A DNA stretch of 64,000 bases from Lysinibacillus macroides. GTDB lineage: Bacteria; Bacillota; Bacilli; Bacillales_A; Planococcaceae. A program made the position numbers and the translations under genes. Location: assembly GCF_001281525.1 (NCBI RefSeq), contig NZ_LGCI01000002.1:186001-250000 (forward strand), in the 5' to 3' direction. Position 1 is the first letter of the stretch, and each line of letters starts with the position of its first letter. The notes under the pieces were generated by a model. The model was not told where the DNA came from, made no database searches, and was given only the letters and a program-made list of their open reading frames with translations. Positions 15,339-24,700 of the stretch are shown piece after piece.

Positions 15339-16703
15339 TTATTTTGTTTCTGTTAATTGTGATAAATAAAATTGCTCGACAAATTTAGTTGTTGTATTGC
15401 CCTGTAAAAACTGCTCATGTGTAACAGTTTTCAATAGCATTGGAATATTTGTTTGAATACCCTCTATGTTATATGTTTGAAGCGCTTGAATCAGTCTTTC
15501 ACAGGCAAGAGTTCTTGTTTCTCCCCACACAACCAATTTACTAATCATTGGGTCATAAAATGGTGTGACCACTGAGCCTGCTTCTACACCGCATTCATGT
15601 CGAATCCCTTCACCAGTTGGTAATACCAGCGCTGTGATGGTGCCTGGAGACGGGAAAAATGTCGAAGGATTTTCAGCATAGATCCGCACCTCTATCGCAT
15701 GTCCTTCTTTAGTAATACTTTCTCTTGTAAATGAAAGTGGTTGTTTTGCCGCAATTTTTAATTGTTCTTCTACTAAATCAAGCTTCGTAATTTCCTCTGT
15801 TACGGGATGCTCTACCTGTAATCTTGTATTCATTTCTAAAAAATAAAAGTTTTGATCTTCATCAACCAAATACTCGATTGTTCCAGCGTTGACATAACCA
15901 ATATGTTTCGCCGCCTTTACTGACGCTTCTAGCATTTTTTCTCTTGTCTCTTGTGAGATGAACGGTGATGGTGCTTCTTCTACTACTTTTTGATTTCTCC
16001 GTTGAATAGAGCATTCACGTTCAAATAACGGAACAACATTGCCTTGATGATCTGCCATAATTTGCACCTCAACATGATGAGGGTTAGCAATGAATCGCTC
16101 CATATACATTGTGCCATCCCCAAAAAATGATTGTGCACGCTTTTGATTGCCCTCAAATGCTTTAGCCAGTTCCTCGGCATTTTCAACTAGCTGCATACCG
16201 ATACCGCCACCGCCTGCTGATGCCTTTAGCATAATGGGATAGCCCAAACGCTCCGCTATGTCAGTGGCTTCTTCTACATCCTTCACAGGCGCTTCTACAC
16301 CCTCTACAATAGGGACGCCAGCCGCCTTCATTGTTTTACGTGCTTCTAATTTACTGCCCATTGAAGCGATCACATCAGCACTAGGTCCGATAAACACTAA
16401 ACCTGCCTCTGTACAACGTTTCGCAAAATTTGCATTCTCTGATAGTAAACCATAGCCAGGATGAATAGCCTCTGCGCCACTTTCCTTTGCAATTTCAAGA
16501 ATGCGGTCAATATTTAAATAGCTCTGTGCAACAGGTGGTTTCCCTACACAGTAAGCCTCATCTGCATCCTTCACATGTAAGCTTTCAGCATCTGCCTCTG
16601 AATAAATGGCAACCGTATGAATAGTTAGGCGCTTGCATGTTCTGATCACACGTCTAGCAATCTCCCCACGATTCGCAATTAATACCTTTTTGAACATATC
16701 CAT
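15339..16703 (-). CDS. yngH: Biotin carboxylase subunit of acyl-CoA carboxylase
   Basis: 454-residue ATP-grasp biotin carboxylase. N-terminal KVLIANRGEIARRVIRTCK, the Gly-rich ATP loop KASAGGGGIGM (about 160-170), and the EMNTRLQVEHPVTE catalytic segment (about 285-298) are present. Length matches free-standing AccC-like subunits, with no fused carrier domain. ATG 16703 follows GGAGG closely; ATG 16697 two codons on is possible. Acts with the small biotin protein and the carboxyltransferase. Confidence 0.93.
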   Translation of the reverse strand: MDMFKKVLIANRGEIARRVIRTCKRLTIHTVAIYSEADAESLHVKDADEAYCVGKPPVAQSYLNIDRILEIAKESGAEAIHPGYGLLSENANFAKRCTEAGLVFIGPSADVIASMGSKLEARKTMKAAGVPIVEGVEAPVKDVEEATDIAERLGYPIMLKASAGGGGIGMQLVENAEELAKAFEGNQKRAQSFFGDGTMYMERFIANPHHVEVQIMADHQGNVVPLFERECSIQRRNQKVVEEAPSPFISQETREKMLEASVKAAKHIGYVNAGTIEYLVDEDQNFYFLEMNTRLQVEHPVTEEITKLDLVEEQLKIAAKQPLSFTRESITKEGHAIEVRIYAENPSTFFPSPGTITALVLPTGEGIRHECGVEAGSVVTPFYDPMISKLVVWGETRTLACERLIQALQTYNIEGIQTNIPMLLKTVTHEQFLQGNTTTKFVEQFYLSQLTETK

Positions 16704-16712
16704 TGCCCCTCC

Positions 16713-18347
16713 TTACTTTACGGTCATCACAAAATCTTCTCGTAATTTATATTTTTGAACTTTTCCTGATGCAGTCATTGGATAGCTATCAATAAAGAAA
16801 ATATGTCGTGGAATTTTATGCCTAGAAATTTTATTCCGACAATAATCTCGAATTTCTTGCTCTGTTGCCTGCTCGCCCTCTTTTAAAATGATCCAAGCTG
16901 CTGCTTCCTCACCATAAACAGGGTCAGGGACGCCAGCAACCTGTACATCTGAAATTTTCGAATGTGTATAAAGGAACTCCTCAATTTCACGAGGATATAG
17001 GTTTTCGCCGCCACGAATAATCATATCCTTTAAACGACCTGTTACGCGGACATAACCGGCTTCATCCATTGTTGCTAAATCACCGGTGTGCAACCAACCA
17101 TCCTCGTCAATCGCAAGATCTGTTTCCTCCTGGTTTTTATAATAGCCCTTCATCACATGATAGCCCCTCGTACATAGCTCTCCCTGTTCATTTGTCGGAG
17201 CTTCCTCGGTAGTTCCAGGAACAACAATCTTTACTTCTAAGTTAGGTAAAGCGCGGCCAACCGTCTCCACCTTTAACACTAGCGGGTCATCCGTTCTTGT
17301 CTGTGTAATAACAGGTGATGATTCTGTTTGACCGTAGCAGATTGTAATATCCTTCATGCCCATTTTCTCAATAACAGCTTTCATCACCTCAATCGGGCAG
17401 TTAGAGCCTGCCATAACCCCTGTACGCAATGTTGAAAGATCAAAAGTTGCAAAGTTTGATAGATTCAGCTCACTAATAAACATTGTTGGCACACCATGTA
17501 GCGCTGTACATCGCTCTTGCTGGACTGTTCTAAGTACCTCTTCAGGTGAAAATTCCTGCACTGGCACCATTGTCCCGCCACTGGTTGTAATGGCTAATGT
17601 GCCTATAACACAACCAAAGCAATGGAAGAATGGAACTGGGATACATAGACGATCCTCTGCTGTTAAACGCATACACTCTGCAATGTTGACAGCATTATTG
17701 ACTAAGTTAAAATGCGTTAACATTACTCCCTTAGGAAAGCCTGTCGTACCAGAAGTATATTGAATATTAATGACATCATCATAATGGAGAGATTGCTCTC
17801 TCTGATCTAACTGTTCCTCGGTTACTTGCTCGGCAGCAGTTAAAACGTCTGACCAATTAAGTACACCGGGGTATTTGGTTTCACCGATTAAAATAACATT
17901 TTTTAATAAAGGTAGTCGCTTTGATTGCAAATTACCTGGTTCACAATGTTCAAGCTCTGGACATAACTCTTGCAGTGTATGGATAAAAGAATGGTCTCGA
18001 TAATTTTCAATTAAAAAAATCGTTTTAGCATCAGATTGCTTCAATAGATACTCCAACTCACTCGCACGGTAATTGGTATTTACCGTAACAATTGGAGCAC
18101 CCATCTTCCCTGTACCAAATTGAAGCTGTACCCACTCAGGAACATTTGTCGTCCATACTGCGATATGGTCTCCCTTTTCAATTCCAAGAGCCATTAAACC
18201 TCTCGCTACATGTCGTGCTTGACGATTTAGCTGCTCATAAGTCATGCGTAAATTCCTATCAGCATAGACCAATGCTTCATTTTGCGGATACTTTTTAGAT
18301 TGTTCATCTAGCAATTGACCAATTGTTTGATACACAAGTTCTGCCAT
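16713..18347 (-). CDS. yngI: AMP-binding acyl-CoA synthetase
   Basis: 544-residue ANL-superfamily ligase. Motifs: P-loop YTSGTTGFPKGVMLTH, ICYGQTESSPV, GWLHTGDLATMD, and the C-terminal catalytic lysine in YPMTASGKVQKYKLRED. It activates a short or medium-chain acid, perhaps isovalerate or methylcrotonate, feeding the acyl-CoA dehydrogenase encoded next to it. ATG with AGGGGGA upstream. Substrate not readable from the sequence. Confidence 0.9.
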   Translation of the reverse strand: MAELVYQTIGQLLDEQSKKYPQNEALVYADRNLRMTYEQLNRQARHVARGLMALGIEKGDHIAVWTTNVPEWVQLQFGTGKMGAPIVTVNTNYRASELEYLLKQSDAKTIFLIENYRDHSFIHTLQELCPELEHCEPGNLQSKRLPLLKNVILIGETKYPGVLNWSDVLTAAEQVTEEQLDQREQSLHYDDVINIQYTSGTTGFPKGVMLTHFNLVNNAVNIAECMRLTAEDRLCIPVPFFHCFGCVIGTLAITTSGGTMVPVQEFSPEEVLRTVQQERCTALHGVPTMFISELNLSNFATFDLSTLRTGVMAGSNCPIEVMKAVIEKMGMKDITICYGQTESSPVITQTRTDDPLVLKVETVGRALPNLEVKIVVPGTTEEAPTNEQGELCTRGYHVMKGYYKNQEETDLAIDEDGWLHTGDLATMDEAGYVRVTGRLKDMIIRGGENLYPREIEEFLYTHSKISDVQVAGVPDPVYGEEAAAWIILKEGEQATEQEIRDYCRNKISRHKIPRHIFFIDSYPMTASGKVQKYKLREDFVMTVK

Positions 18348-18390
18348 GAAGATCCCCCTTAATTATGCTATTTAACTTAATTGATGATGA

Positions 18391-19533
18391 TTAACAGCCA
18401 ATTAGACGAGCAATAACAAGACGTTGAATTTCAGATGTTCCTTCACCGATTTCCATTAACTTAATATCACGCAAATGACGTTCTACATCGTATTCCTTCA
18501 TATATCCAGAACCACCATGAATTTGGATTGCTTGATTACATGTACGGAAGCCCATTTCAGAAGCAAATAGTTTAGCCATCGCAGCTTCTTTGCCAAATGG
18601 CTTCTTTTGATCCTTTAACCATGCCGCTTTATGTACTAGCGTACGGGCAAGCTCTATTTCCATCGCCATATCAGCTAATTTAAATTGGATCGCCTGAAGC
18701 CTTGAAATAGGTGCACCGAATTGCTCACGCTCTTTCGCAAATTTCAATGCCTTCTCATAAGCTGCCTGTGCAATACCAACAGATAATGCTGCAATAGAAA
18801 TACGACCACCATCAAGTGTACTTAAAAATTGGCTAAAGCCTCGTTTTTCATCTCCTAATAGATTGGCTCTTGGGACACGAACATTCTCTAACACAATCTC
18901 ACATGTATTGGAGCCACGCACACCCATTTTGTCATAATTACAGTTAATCGTTACACCAGGTGTGTTTGTTGGCACAATAATAGAAGAAATAATCTTTTTA
19001 CCATCCGCACGTTTACCCGTTACTGCAGTAACAATAACTTGGCGAGCATAGCCTGCATTGGTAATCCAGCATTTTTCTCCATTAATAATATAGTCATCCC
19101 CATCAATCACGGCTGTTGTACGTGTGCCACCAGCATCTGACCCTGCATTTGGCTCTGTTAAACCGAATGATCCTAATGTTTCACCCTTTGCTAATGGAAC
19201 TAGCCACTCCTGCTTTTGTTCCTCTGTGCCAAAGTTGTAAATTGGTGAGGCTCCTAAGCTAACAGCAGCTGCATAGCTTAACCCTGTGCCTCCACATGCA
19301 CGACCAATTTCCTCTACAGCTAAAGCGTAGGACACCGTATCCCCACCTGAGCCACCATATTCTTCAGGAAATGGGATACCTAATAAGCCTAGCTCCGCCA
19401 TTTTCTGAAAGCTCTCTATTCTCATTGTAGATGTCTCATCAACCTCACGAGCATACGGTTTAATCTCTTTTTCAGCAAAATCACGCACCATCTCTCGAAT
19501 CATCACTTGCTCTTTTGTTAATTCAAAATTCAT
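18391..19533 (-). CDS. yngJ: Acyl-CoA dehydrogenase, probable isovaleryl-CoA dehydrogenase
   Basis: 380-residue FAD enzyme, first gene of the operon. The acyl-CoA dehydrogenase signatures GLTEPNAGSDAGGTRTTA and QIHGGSGYMKEYDVERHLRDIK are present, the latter near the C-terminus. I start it at ATG 19533 (MNFELTKEQ) with AGGGGG 7-8 nt upstream; an in-frame extension of 17 codons to 19584 runs toward the operator and lacks a ribosome site. Oxidises isovaleryl-CoA to 3-methylcrotonyl-CoA in the leucine pathway; electron transfer flavoprotein genes are not in the window. Confidence 0.92.
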   Translation of the reverse strand: MNFELTKEQVMIREMVRDFAEKEIKPYAREVDETSTMRIESFQKMAELGLLGIPFPEEYGGSGGDTVSYALAVEEIGRACGGTGLSYAAAVSLGASPIYNFGTEEQKQEWLVPLAKGETLGSFGLTEPNAGSDAGGTRTTAVIDGDDYIINGEKCWITNAGYARQVIVTAVTGKRADGKKIISSIIVPTNTPGVTINCNYDKMGVRGSNTCEIVLENVRVPRANLLGDEKRGFSQFLSTLDGGRISIAALSVGIAQAAYEKALKFAKEREQFGAPISRLQAIQFKLADMAMEIELARTLVHKAAWLKDQKKPFGKEAAMAKLFASEMGFRTCNQAIQIHGGSGYMKEYDVERHLRDIKLMEIGEGTSEIQRLVIARLIGC

Positions 19534-19601
19534 ATCCAGTCCCCCTGATAGTAAATTTGCCATAGTAGATTTATCTGAAATCATTATGCTTCAACGTAAA
19601 T

Positions 19602-19615
19602 ACCGACTAGTCGGT
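19602..19615. promoter_or_regulatory. TetR-type operator upstream of the leucine operon
   Basis: Perfect 14-bp palindrome ACCGACTAGTCGGT, 69 bp upstream of the acyl-CoA dehydrogenase start and 38 bp after the TetR gene stop. G+C-rich in an A+T-rich gap. A CATAAT-like -10 lies just downstream on the minus strand, so a bound dimer would block transcription. Inferred target of the adjacent TetR protein. Confidence 0.7.
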
Positions 19616-19633
19616 TTGTTGGAACAAATAATA

Positions 19634-19651
19634 AAACCAGTGTTTCCTACT
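19634..19651 (-). terminator. Short hairpin after the TetR gene
   Basis: A 5-6-bp stem (CCAGT/ACTGG) with a 7-nt loop, followed on the minus strand by TTTT. It is a weak candidate terminator that would partly separate the regulator from the operon. Confidence 0.4.
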
Positions 19652-19653
19652 GG

Positions 19654-20277
19654 CTACCTCTTTATCATAAATTGCTTTGCTTCCTCGATTGCTTGCTCCG
19701 TGACAATCGCACGTAATACCATATCTGTAAAAACCTCTGTAATTTGCTCCATTGTTAATGGTCCCGATTGCTTAAACCATTTGTATGTCCAGTTAATCAT
19801 TCCAACAATCGCCATCGTAACAATTGTACAAGGCAACTCTGTACGAAAAACCTTGGCTTCTTGCCCTTCTGCAATCACTTTTTGCAAAATATCACGATAA
19901 TCATCTCGTTTTTTATGAATGATGGCACTATATTCATCAGATAGTGAACGACTCTCCTCATAAAAAATGGTGATATGCGCTTGATACATATCAAATACTG
20001 TAGTCAAGGTTTGTAGCATGGCACATAAACGTGTAATCGGTGTATCATACTTGTCATATGCATTCTGTGATTGCTGAATAACATATGAAATAAAGACATC
20101 ATGAATTTCATATAACAGCTCATCCTTTGATTTGAAATTATGATAAAACCCACCCTTTGATGCCCCAATATGCTCCACAATGCGATCTACCGTTACATTG
20201 TGATAGCCATCCTGCTGAAACAGCTCAACTGAAGCGTCTACAATTCTTTGCTTTAACGTTTTCTTTCCCATAGGCAC
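19654..20277 (-). CDS. TetR/AcrR family transcriptional regulator
   Basis: 207-residue repressor with an N-terminal HTH (about 10-55: TLKQRIVDASVELFQQDGY, then VDRIVEHIGASKGGFYHNFKSKDEL). The C-terminal half is a helical ligand domain, likely sensing an acyl-CoA. GTG start 20277 has AAAGGA 6 nt upstream; ATG 20271 is an alternative. It is encoded directly upstream of the leucine-degradation operon with a palindromic operator between, so it probably represses that operon until the pathway substrate accumulates. Confidence 0.88.
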   Translation of the reverse strand: MPMGKKTLKQRIVDASVELFQQDGYHNVTVDRIVEHIGASKGGFYHNFKSKDELLYEIHDVFISYVIQQSQNAYDKYDTPITRLCAMLQTLTTVFDMYQAHITIFYEESRSLSDEYSAIIHKKRDDYRDILQKVIAEGQEAKVFRTELPCTIVTMAIVGMINWTYKWFKQSGPLTMEQITEVFTDMVLRAIVTEQAIEEAKQFMIKR

Positions 20278-20502
20278 TTCTCATCCTTTATCTAACTGTA
20301 TCACTCCTTATAATTAGAAAAACTACTTTTTTCAAATTATAAAATACTATGACAATTTAAATATAGCATTCATAAAATTAAGTGTCTAGCAACAAATAGA
20401 TTTTTTCTGAAATTTCGAGCATAACCTTTACATCAGGCAGCACACAAAGATTCTCAAACACAATTTAACTATATGATTTACATCTTGTTTTCAGCACAAA
20501 AT

Positions 20503-20539
20503 ACAAAAAATTCCCCTTGCATTAACACAAGGGAAATTT
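20503..20539 (-). terminator. Terminator of the D-amino-acid operon
   Basis: A 12-bp stem with one wobble (20508-20519 with 20528-20539, around AAGGG/CCCTT), followed by six T on the minus strand. It starts six bp after the ykvI-like stop codon. Confidence 0.85.
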
Positions 20540-20544
20540 CTTCA

Positions 20545-21597
20545 TTATGAAATTCTCGGTAGTTTACGTAACCATGAAATGATAATAGCAACAATTAAAG
20601 CGAAACCTAAGTAGCCCATTGTTGAATAGACTTTACCAACTAATGTAGTAAATCCAACTAAGCTTGCAGCAAAACCTAATAATCCAATTACTATAATACC
20701 TACTTTAAAATATTTATGGTCTGGTGCGATAAAACGAACAGTAAATGAATAGAACATCCCCACCGCAGTATTATACATCATGCCTAGTAAAGCAATGGAC
20801 ATTAAGACACCTACTATAGGATGAATTTGTTTTGCCAATTCTAATGTTGGCATTGCTACTCCATCGACAACATTTATTTTAGCAAACATCGCGGCATTGA
20901 TTAGTACGATTAAGACACCTAGCATTAGACCGCCAAGTAGGCCTCCTCTACCAGCAATTTTACGATCTTTTACTGTCCCACCCATCACGATTAACATGGC
21001 AGCACCTGCAGCAATATTATAGGAAACATAAAGTAACGCACCCATTAGCCAATTGGACGATGCAGAAGGTTGTGCTTTCGCTAAAGCATTTTGCTCTGTA
21101 ATGGATAAGTCCATTGTAAAAATAGAATAAATCAAAATAATAAAAATTATACCCATTAAATAGGGAGTCACCATTGCTATCAAATTAATAATATTATTAA
21201 CATTCAATAGTAACGTTAGTATCGTTATAACGACCATAAAAATACTCCCTACCATTGGATTGATGCCAAACATTTGATGAAATGTCGAGCCCGAACCAGC
21301 AAACATAACAACAGCGACACCAAACAAGAAAAACGTGATGACAATATCTAAAATAATACCAAAATAGCGTCCCCCAATATGATAGATCACCTCTTTATGT
21401 GATACCGTTTGTAGATCTGTTCCTAACTGTGCTAAACCCATTCCTAAAAATGCAAAAGCAACGGTAGCGACAATGGCACCTATCATACTGTACAAGCCAA
21501 AACTTGTAAAATACTGCATAATTTCCTGACCTGATGCAAACCCTGCACCAACAATTAAACCTACAAATGCTCCACCTATCTGCCAACTTTTTTTCAT
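20545..21597 (-). CDS. ykvI: YkvI family membrane transporter
   Basis: 350-residue polytopic membrane protein with about ten hydrophobic helices and the N-terminal signature IGGAFVGLIVGAGFASGQEI, characteristic of the YkvI branch of the amino acid/polyamine/organocation-type transporters. The family is uncharacterised. ATG with AGGTG about 4-5 nt upstream, 42 bp after the racemase gene. Position at the end of an operon for D-amino-acid conversion suggests amino acid or N-acyl amino acid transport. Confidence 0.85.
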   Translation of the reverse strand: MKKSWQIGGAFVGLIVGAGFASGQEIMQYFTSFGLYSMIGAIVATVAFAFLGMGLAQLGTDLQTVSHKEVIYHIGGRYFGIILDIVITFFLFGVAVVMFAGSGSTFHQMFGINPMVGSIFMVVITILTLLLNVNNIINLIAMVTPYLMGIIFIILIYSIFTMDLSITEQNALAKAQPSASSNWLMGALLYVSYNIAAGAAMLIVMGGTVKDRKIAGRGGLLGGLMLGVLIVLINAAMFAKINVVDGVAMPTLELAKQIHPIVGVLMSIALLGMMYNTAVGMFYSFTVRFIAPDHKYFKVGIIVIGLLGFAASLVGFTTLVGKVYSTMGYLGFALIVAIIISWLRKLPRIS

Positions 21598-21639
21598 AGA
21601 ACACCTACTATTCTAATATATGAAACTCAACTCTATTTA

Positions 21640-22743
21640 TTAATATGTTTTCTGTGCAACTGTGAAGGAATTAACCGTTTCCCTATTTATTTCATAACCA
21701 ATCCCTACTTGCTGTGGTACTTCAATATAACCATCTTTTACAACTACTTCCGGTTCGATAATATCTTTTTCCCAATAACGATTAGAGCCAGCAGTATCTC
21801 CAGGTAATATAAAGTTGGACAACGTTGTTAAAGCTACATTGTGTGCACGACCAATGCCAGACTCCAACATGCCTCCGCACCATACAGGGATGCTATTGGC
21901 CTCACAATAATCGTGTATTTTTTTTGCTTCTGTTAAGCCACCTACACGGCCAATTTTTATGTTAATAATTTTTGTGCTCCCCAATTCTACAGCCTTTCGC
22001 GCATCTTCTAATGAATGAATACTTTCGTCTAAACAAATTGGTGTTTCCATTAATTTTTGCAATGAAGCATGATCGATAATGTCATCCGAAGCAAGTGGCT
22101 GCTCAATCATTGTTAACTGAAATGCATCAAGTTGTTTCAATGTTTCAGCATCTTCAAGACGGTATGCTGAATTTGCATCCGCCATAAAGGCTACGTCAGG
22201 AAATGTTTCCCGTAATGTACGCATAACTTCTAAATCCCAGCCTGGTTTTATTTTGATTTTCATGCGTTTATAGCCTTCCTTCACATAGCCATCAACTAAC
22301 GCAACTAACTCCTCGATTGAATTTTGTATACCAATACTAATGCCTACTTCGATTTTATCCTTTTTACCACCAAGCGCTGCTGCTAGGGATTGCCCAGTTT
22401 GCTGCGCATATATATCCCAGATAGCTCCTTCAATCGATGATTTCGCCATATTATTTTTGCGAATCGGCTCAAATAATTTACTCACTTCATCTGGGTGATG
22501 AAGCTCTTTATTTAAAATAAGAGGAATTAGGAAATCCTCAAGCATATGCCAGTTTGTTTGAAGTGTTTCTTCATTGTACCAAGGTGAATGAAAAGCTACA
22601 GATTCTCCCCAACCAATCAATCCTGATTCATCTTTAGCCTCGAGGACCAAAAATTCTCTTTCATGAAACGTGCCAAAGCTTGTTGTAAATGGTGCTTTTA
22701 ATTTCATCTTCAATTGTCGTATTGTGATTTCTGTAATTTTCAT
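21640..22743 (-). CDS. N-succinylamino acid racemase / o-succinylbenzoate synthase family (enolase superfamily)
   Basis: 367-residue MenC-type enolase-superfamily enzyme. The acid/base lysines lie in KRMKIKIKPG (about 161-165) and KIINIKIGRVGG (about 263); metal ligands are D near 189 (MADANSAY), E near 214 (MIEQPL) and D near 239 (CLDESIHS). The positions match N-acylamino acid racemases. No men genes are nearby; instead it follows a GNAT and an M20 deacylase, so racemisation of N-succinyl amino acids is more likely than menaquinone synthesis. The ATG lies 1 bp after the GNAT stop. Confidence 0.9.
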   Translation of the reverse strand: MKITEITIRQLKMKLKAPFTTSFGTFHEREFLVLEAKDESGLIGWGESVAFHSPWYNEETLQTNWHMLEDFLIPLILNKELHHPDEVSKLFEPIRKNNMAKSSIEGAIWDIYAQQTGQSLAAALGGKKDKIEVGISIGIQNSIEELVALVDGYVKEGYKRMKIKIKPGWDLEVMRTLRETFPDVAFMADANSAYRLEDAETLKQLDAFQLTMIEQPLASDDIIDHASLQKLMETPICLDESIHSLEDARKAVELGSTKIINIKIGRVGGLTEAKKIHDYCEANSIPVWCGGMLESGIGRAHNVALTTLSNFILPGDTAGSNRYWEKDIIEPEVVVKDGYIEVPQQVGIGYEINRETVNSFTVAQKTY

Positions 22744-22744
22744 A

Positions 22745-23557
22745 TTAATTTGTCCCTTCCAAATTTAAAGTTGCTTTTTTCACTAAAACATATTCGTTAA
22801 AGTATTCTTTTTGCTGCAATAGAACAGCGGCATACCCTGCTGAAAATAGCTGCTTTAGCAGATTTCTTGTTTTAAAACGCCAATCCAATGCTAAGCTAGG
22901 ATTTTGTGCTTTTAATGCTTGAAAGTCCTTAGGAACAGGTAGCACATACGCTTCTTCTGTTAATTTTAAATTTTCAGTTATTTTTAAACATAATAAACCC
23001 TGCTTTGTAAGCTCACAGCTTGCCACTGGTATTGCATTTGCTACTTCTATTTCAGTATTGTTTACTACATAATCTGAAGTTAAATGCCAGCTTACCTCAA
23101 ATCGATCTGAGGGTAGCCCTTTATTGAAGCCATCCTGCATTTCACCATAGCAATTTTCAATATAGGTGTAACAAACACCTTTTAATTTAGATAGATTAAG
23201 ATAAGCATTTCGGGTTTCAAGGGGGTCAAATGTCCATATCATTAAATCATAGCCCTGCTCAATAGCAATTGCCCGCTGTTTGTACTTTAACTTTTCGCCT
23301 ATACCAAGTGAGCGATATTTTTGATCAATCCCTAACATATGGGAACATAGATAGCTTGTCCCTTCTCGAAAACCTGAAAAACCATAACTAAAACCAACTA
23401 ATTTATCTTCTTGATAGGCACCTACAACGATACCCCCATTTTTCACTGCTGTAAGCGTTTGGTGGAGAGGAATAGCAGGCATCCCCCACACAGCAAACTC
23501 TAATTGCTGAACTTGTTCAAGTTCTTCAATTGTTTTTATTTCTCGAATATCTATCAT
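22745..23557 (-). CDS. GNAT acyltransferase, probable D-amino acid N-succinyltransferase
   Basis: 270-residue GNAT-fold protein; the acetyl-CoA-binding loop region is DQKYRSLGIGEKLKYKQR near residues 77-94. It belongs to the group found beside N-succinylamino acid racemases. In the pathway described for Geobacillus, such a GNAT succinylates D-amino acids from succinyl-CoA, the racemase inverts the product, and an M20 hydrolase releases the L-amino acid. Those three genes are contiguous here. Family clear, acyl donor inferred. Confidence 0.82.
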   Translation of the reverse strand: MIDIREIKTIEELEQVQQLEFAVWGMPAIPLHQTLTAVKNGGIVVGAYQEDKLVGFSYGFSGFREGTSYLCSHMLGIDQKYRSLGIGEKLKYKQRAIAIEQGYDLMIWTFDPLETRNAYLNLSKLKGVCYTYIENCYGEMQDGFNKGLPSDRFEVSWHLTSDYVVNNTEIEVANAIPVASCELTKQGLLCLKITENLKLTEEAYVLPVPKDFQALKAQNPSLALDWRFKTRNLLKQLFSAGYAAVLLQQKEYFNEYVLVKKATLNLEGTN

Positions 23558-23579
23558 AGCTATCTCTTCTTTCTAATCT

Positions 23580-24695
23580 TTATAATGCTCTCAAAATAGC
23601 TCTTGTAATAATATTTACACCTATTAAAAGCCGATCTTGATTAAAGGTCATTTGAGGATGGTGTAAGCCTGGAGTAACTCCACAGCCTAATCCAAGCATT
23701 GTAGCTTTAAGCTTTGGACGTTCATAAGTATAAAAATGAAAATCCTCTCCTCCTGGTGTAACAACTGGTGGAGCACAAGCCTTTTCCCCAACTACATCAG
23801 TAATAGCTGCCCTCATATGCTGTAAAGCTTCATCATTCACTATTGCTGCTACAATATGAGCATCTACCTGTAAGAAAATTTTTGCTCCATACATTGCTTC
23901 AACAGATGCTTTTACACGCTCCATACCCTCTGTAATTACTTCCATCACTTCATTTGTTTGTGCTCGTGCATCAATGCTAAATGTTGCTTTACCAGGAATA
24001 ATATTTGTAGAGGTGCCTCCTGCATTAAATTGTGTCATTTTGACAGATGCAGAGATATTTGGGTCCGTCCAAATCTTTTGAAGGCCTTCAACAATAGCTG
24101 CTCCAACCTCAATTACATTAATACCAAGTTCTGGCCGTGCACCATGTGTCTCTTCCCCAATAATGGTCCCTGTAAAAAGCTTTGCGGCTCCATGATACAA
24201 CGCTGGTGCATACGTCCCATCCTGTAATTCCTTTAATGGTCGAACATGAACACCAAATAAATATTTTAAATCATCAATAATGCCCTTTTCGACAAATGCG
24301 TGGGCTCCTTGTGCCTTTTCCTCAGCAGGTTGAAATAAAATTCGTACAGCGCCTGAAAGTAAATGTTCCATATCCTTTAAAAGCAATGCAGTCCCAATAG
24401 CCATCGTCATATGACCATCATGCCCACAAGAATGGTTAGCTTGAAAGACACCATTAACCTCCTGCCAAAGGGCATCTATATCAGTGCGAAATCCTACTTT
24501 AGGTGTACCTTTACCAATATCAACATAAAGTCCTGTCATATCTTCAAAAAGATGTGGCTCCATGTTTGCCTCTCTCAATAAATTTGCTATATATTGTGTC
24601 GTATTGTGTTCTTGCCAACTAACTTCTGGATGTTGATGTAAATGATTAAAAATATTTGCCAGACGTGGCTGTAACTCTTGTAAAACTTGGTTCAT
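23580..24695 (-). CDS. M20 family amidohydrolase, probable N-acyl-L-amino acid deacylase
   Basis: 371-residue zinc amidohydrolase of the M20D type. Zn/active-site motifs: NHSCGHDGHMTMAIG near residue 90, RILFQPAEEKAQGAHAF near 125 and the late GGEDFHFYTYERP. I choose ATG 24695 (MNQVLQEL), which has GGAG 9 nt upstream within the end of the regulator gene; ATG 24710 has no ribosome site. Expected to release L-amino acids from N-succinyl-L-amino acids made by the racemase. Confidence 0.88.
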   Translation of the reverse strand: MNQVLQELQPRLANIFNHLHQHPEVSWQEHNTTQYIANLLREANMEPHLFEDMTGLYVDIGKGTPKVGFRTDIDALWQEVNGVFQANHSCGHDGHMTMAIGTALLLKDMEHLLSGAVRILFQPAEEKAQGAHAFVEKGIIDDLKYLFGVHVRPLKELQDGTYAPALYHGAAKLFTGTIIGEETHGARPELGINVIEVGAAIVEGLQKIWTDPNISASVKMTQFNAGGTSTNIIPGKATFSIDARAQTNEVMEVITEGMERVKASVEAMYGAKIFLQVDAHIVAAIVNDEALQHMRAAITDVVGEKACAPPVVTPGGEDFHFYTYERPKLKATMLGLGCGVTPGLHHPQMTFNQDRLLIGVNIITRAILRAL

Positions 24696-24700
24696 AGTAG

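Noticed and set aside
21640..22743. Menaquinone biosynthesis menC
   Set aside because: No other men genes are present and the neighbours are the acyltransferase and deacylase of the N-acylamino acid pathway.
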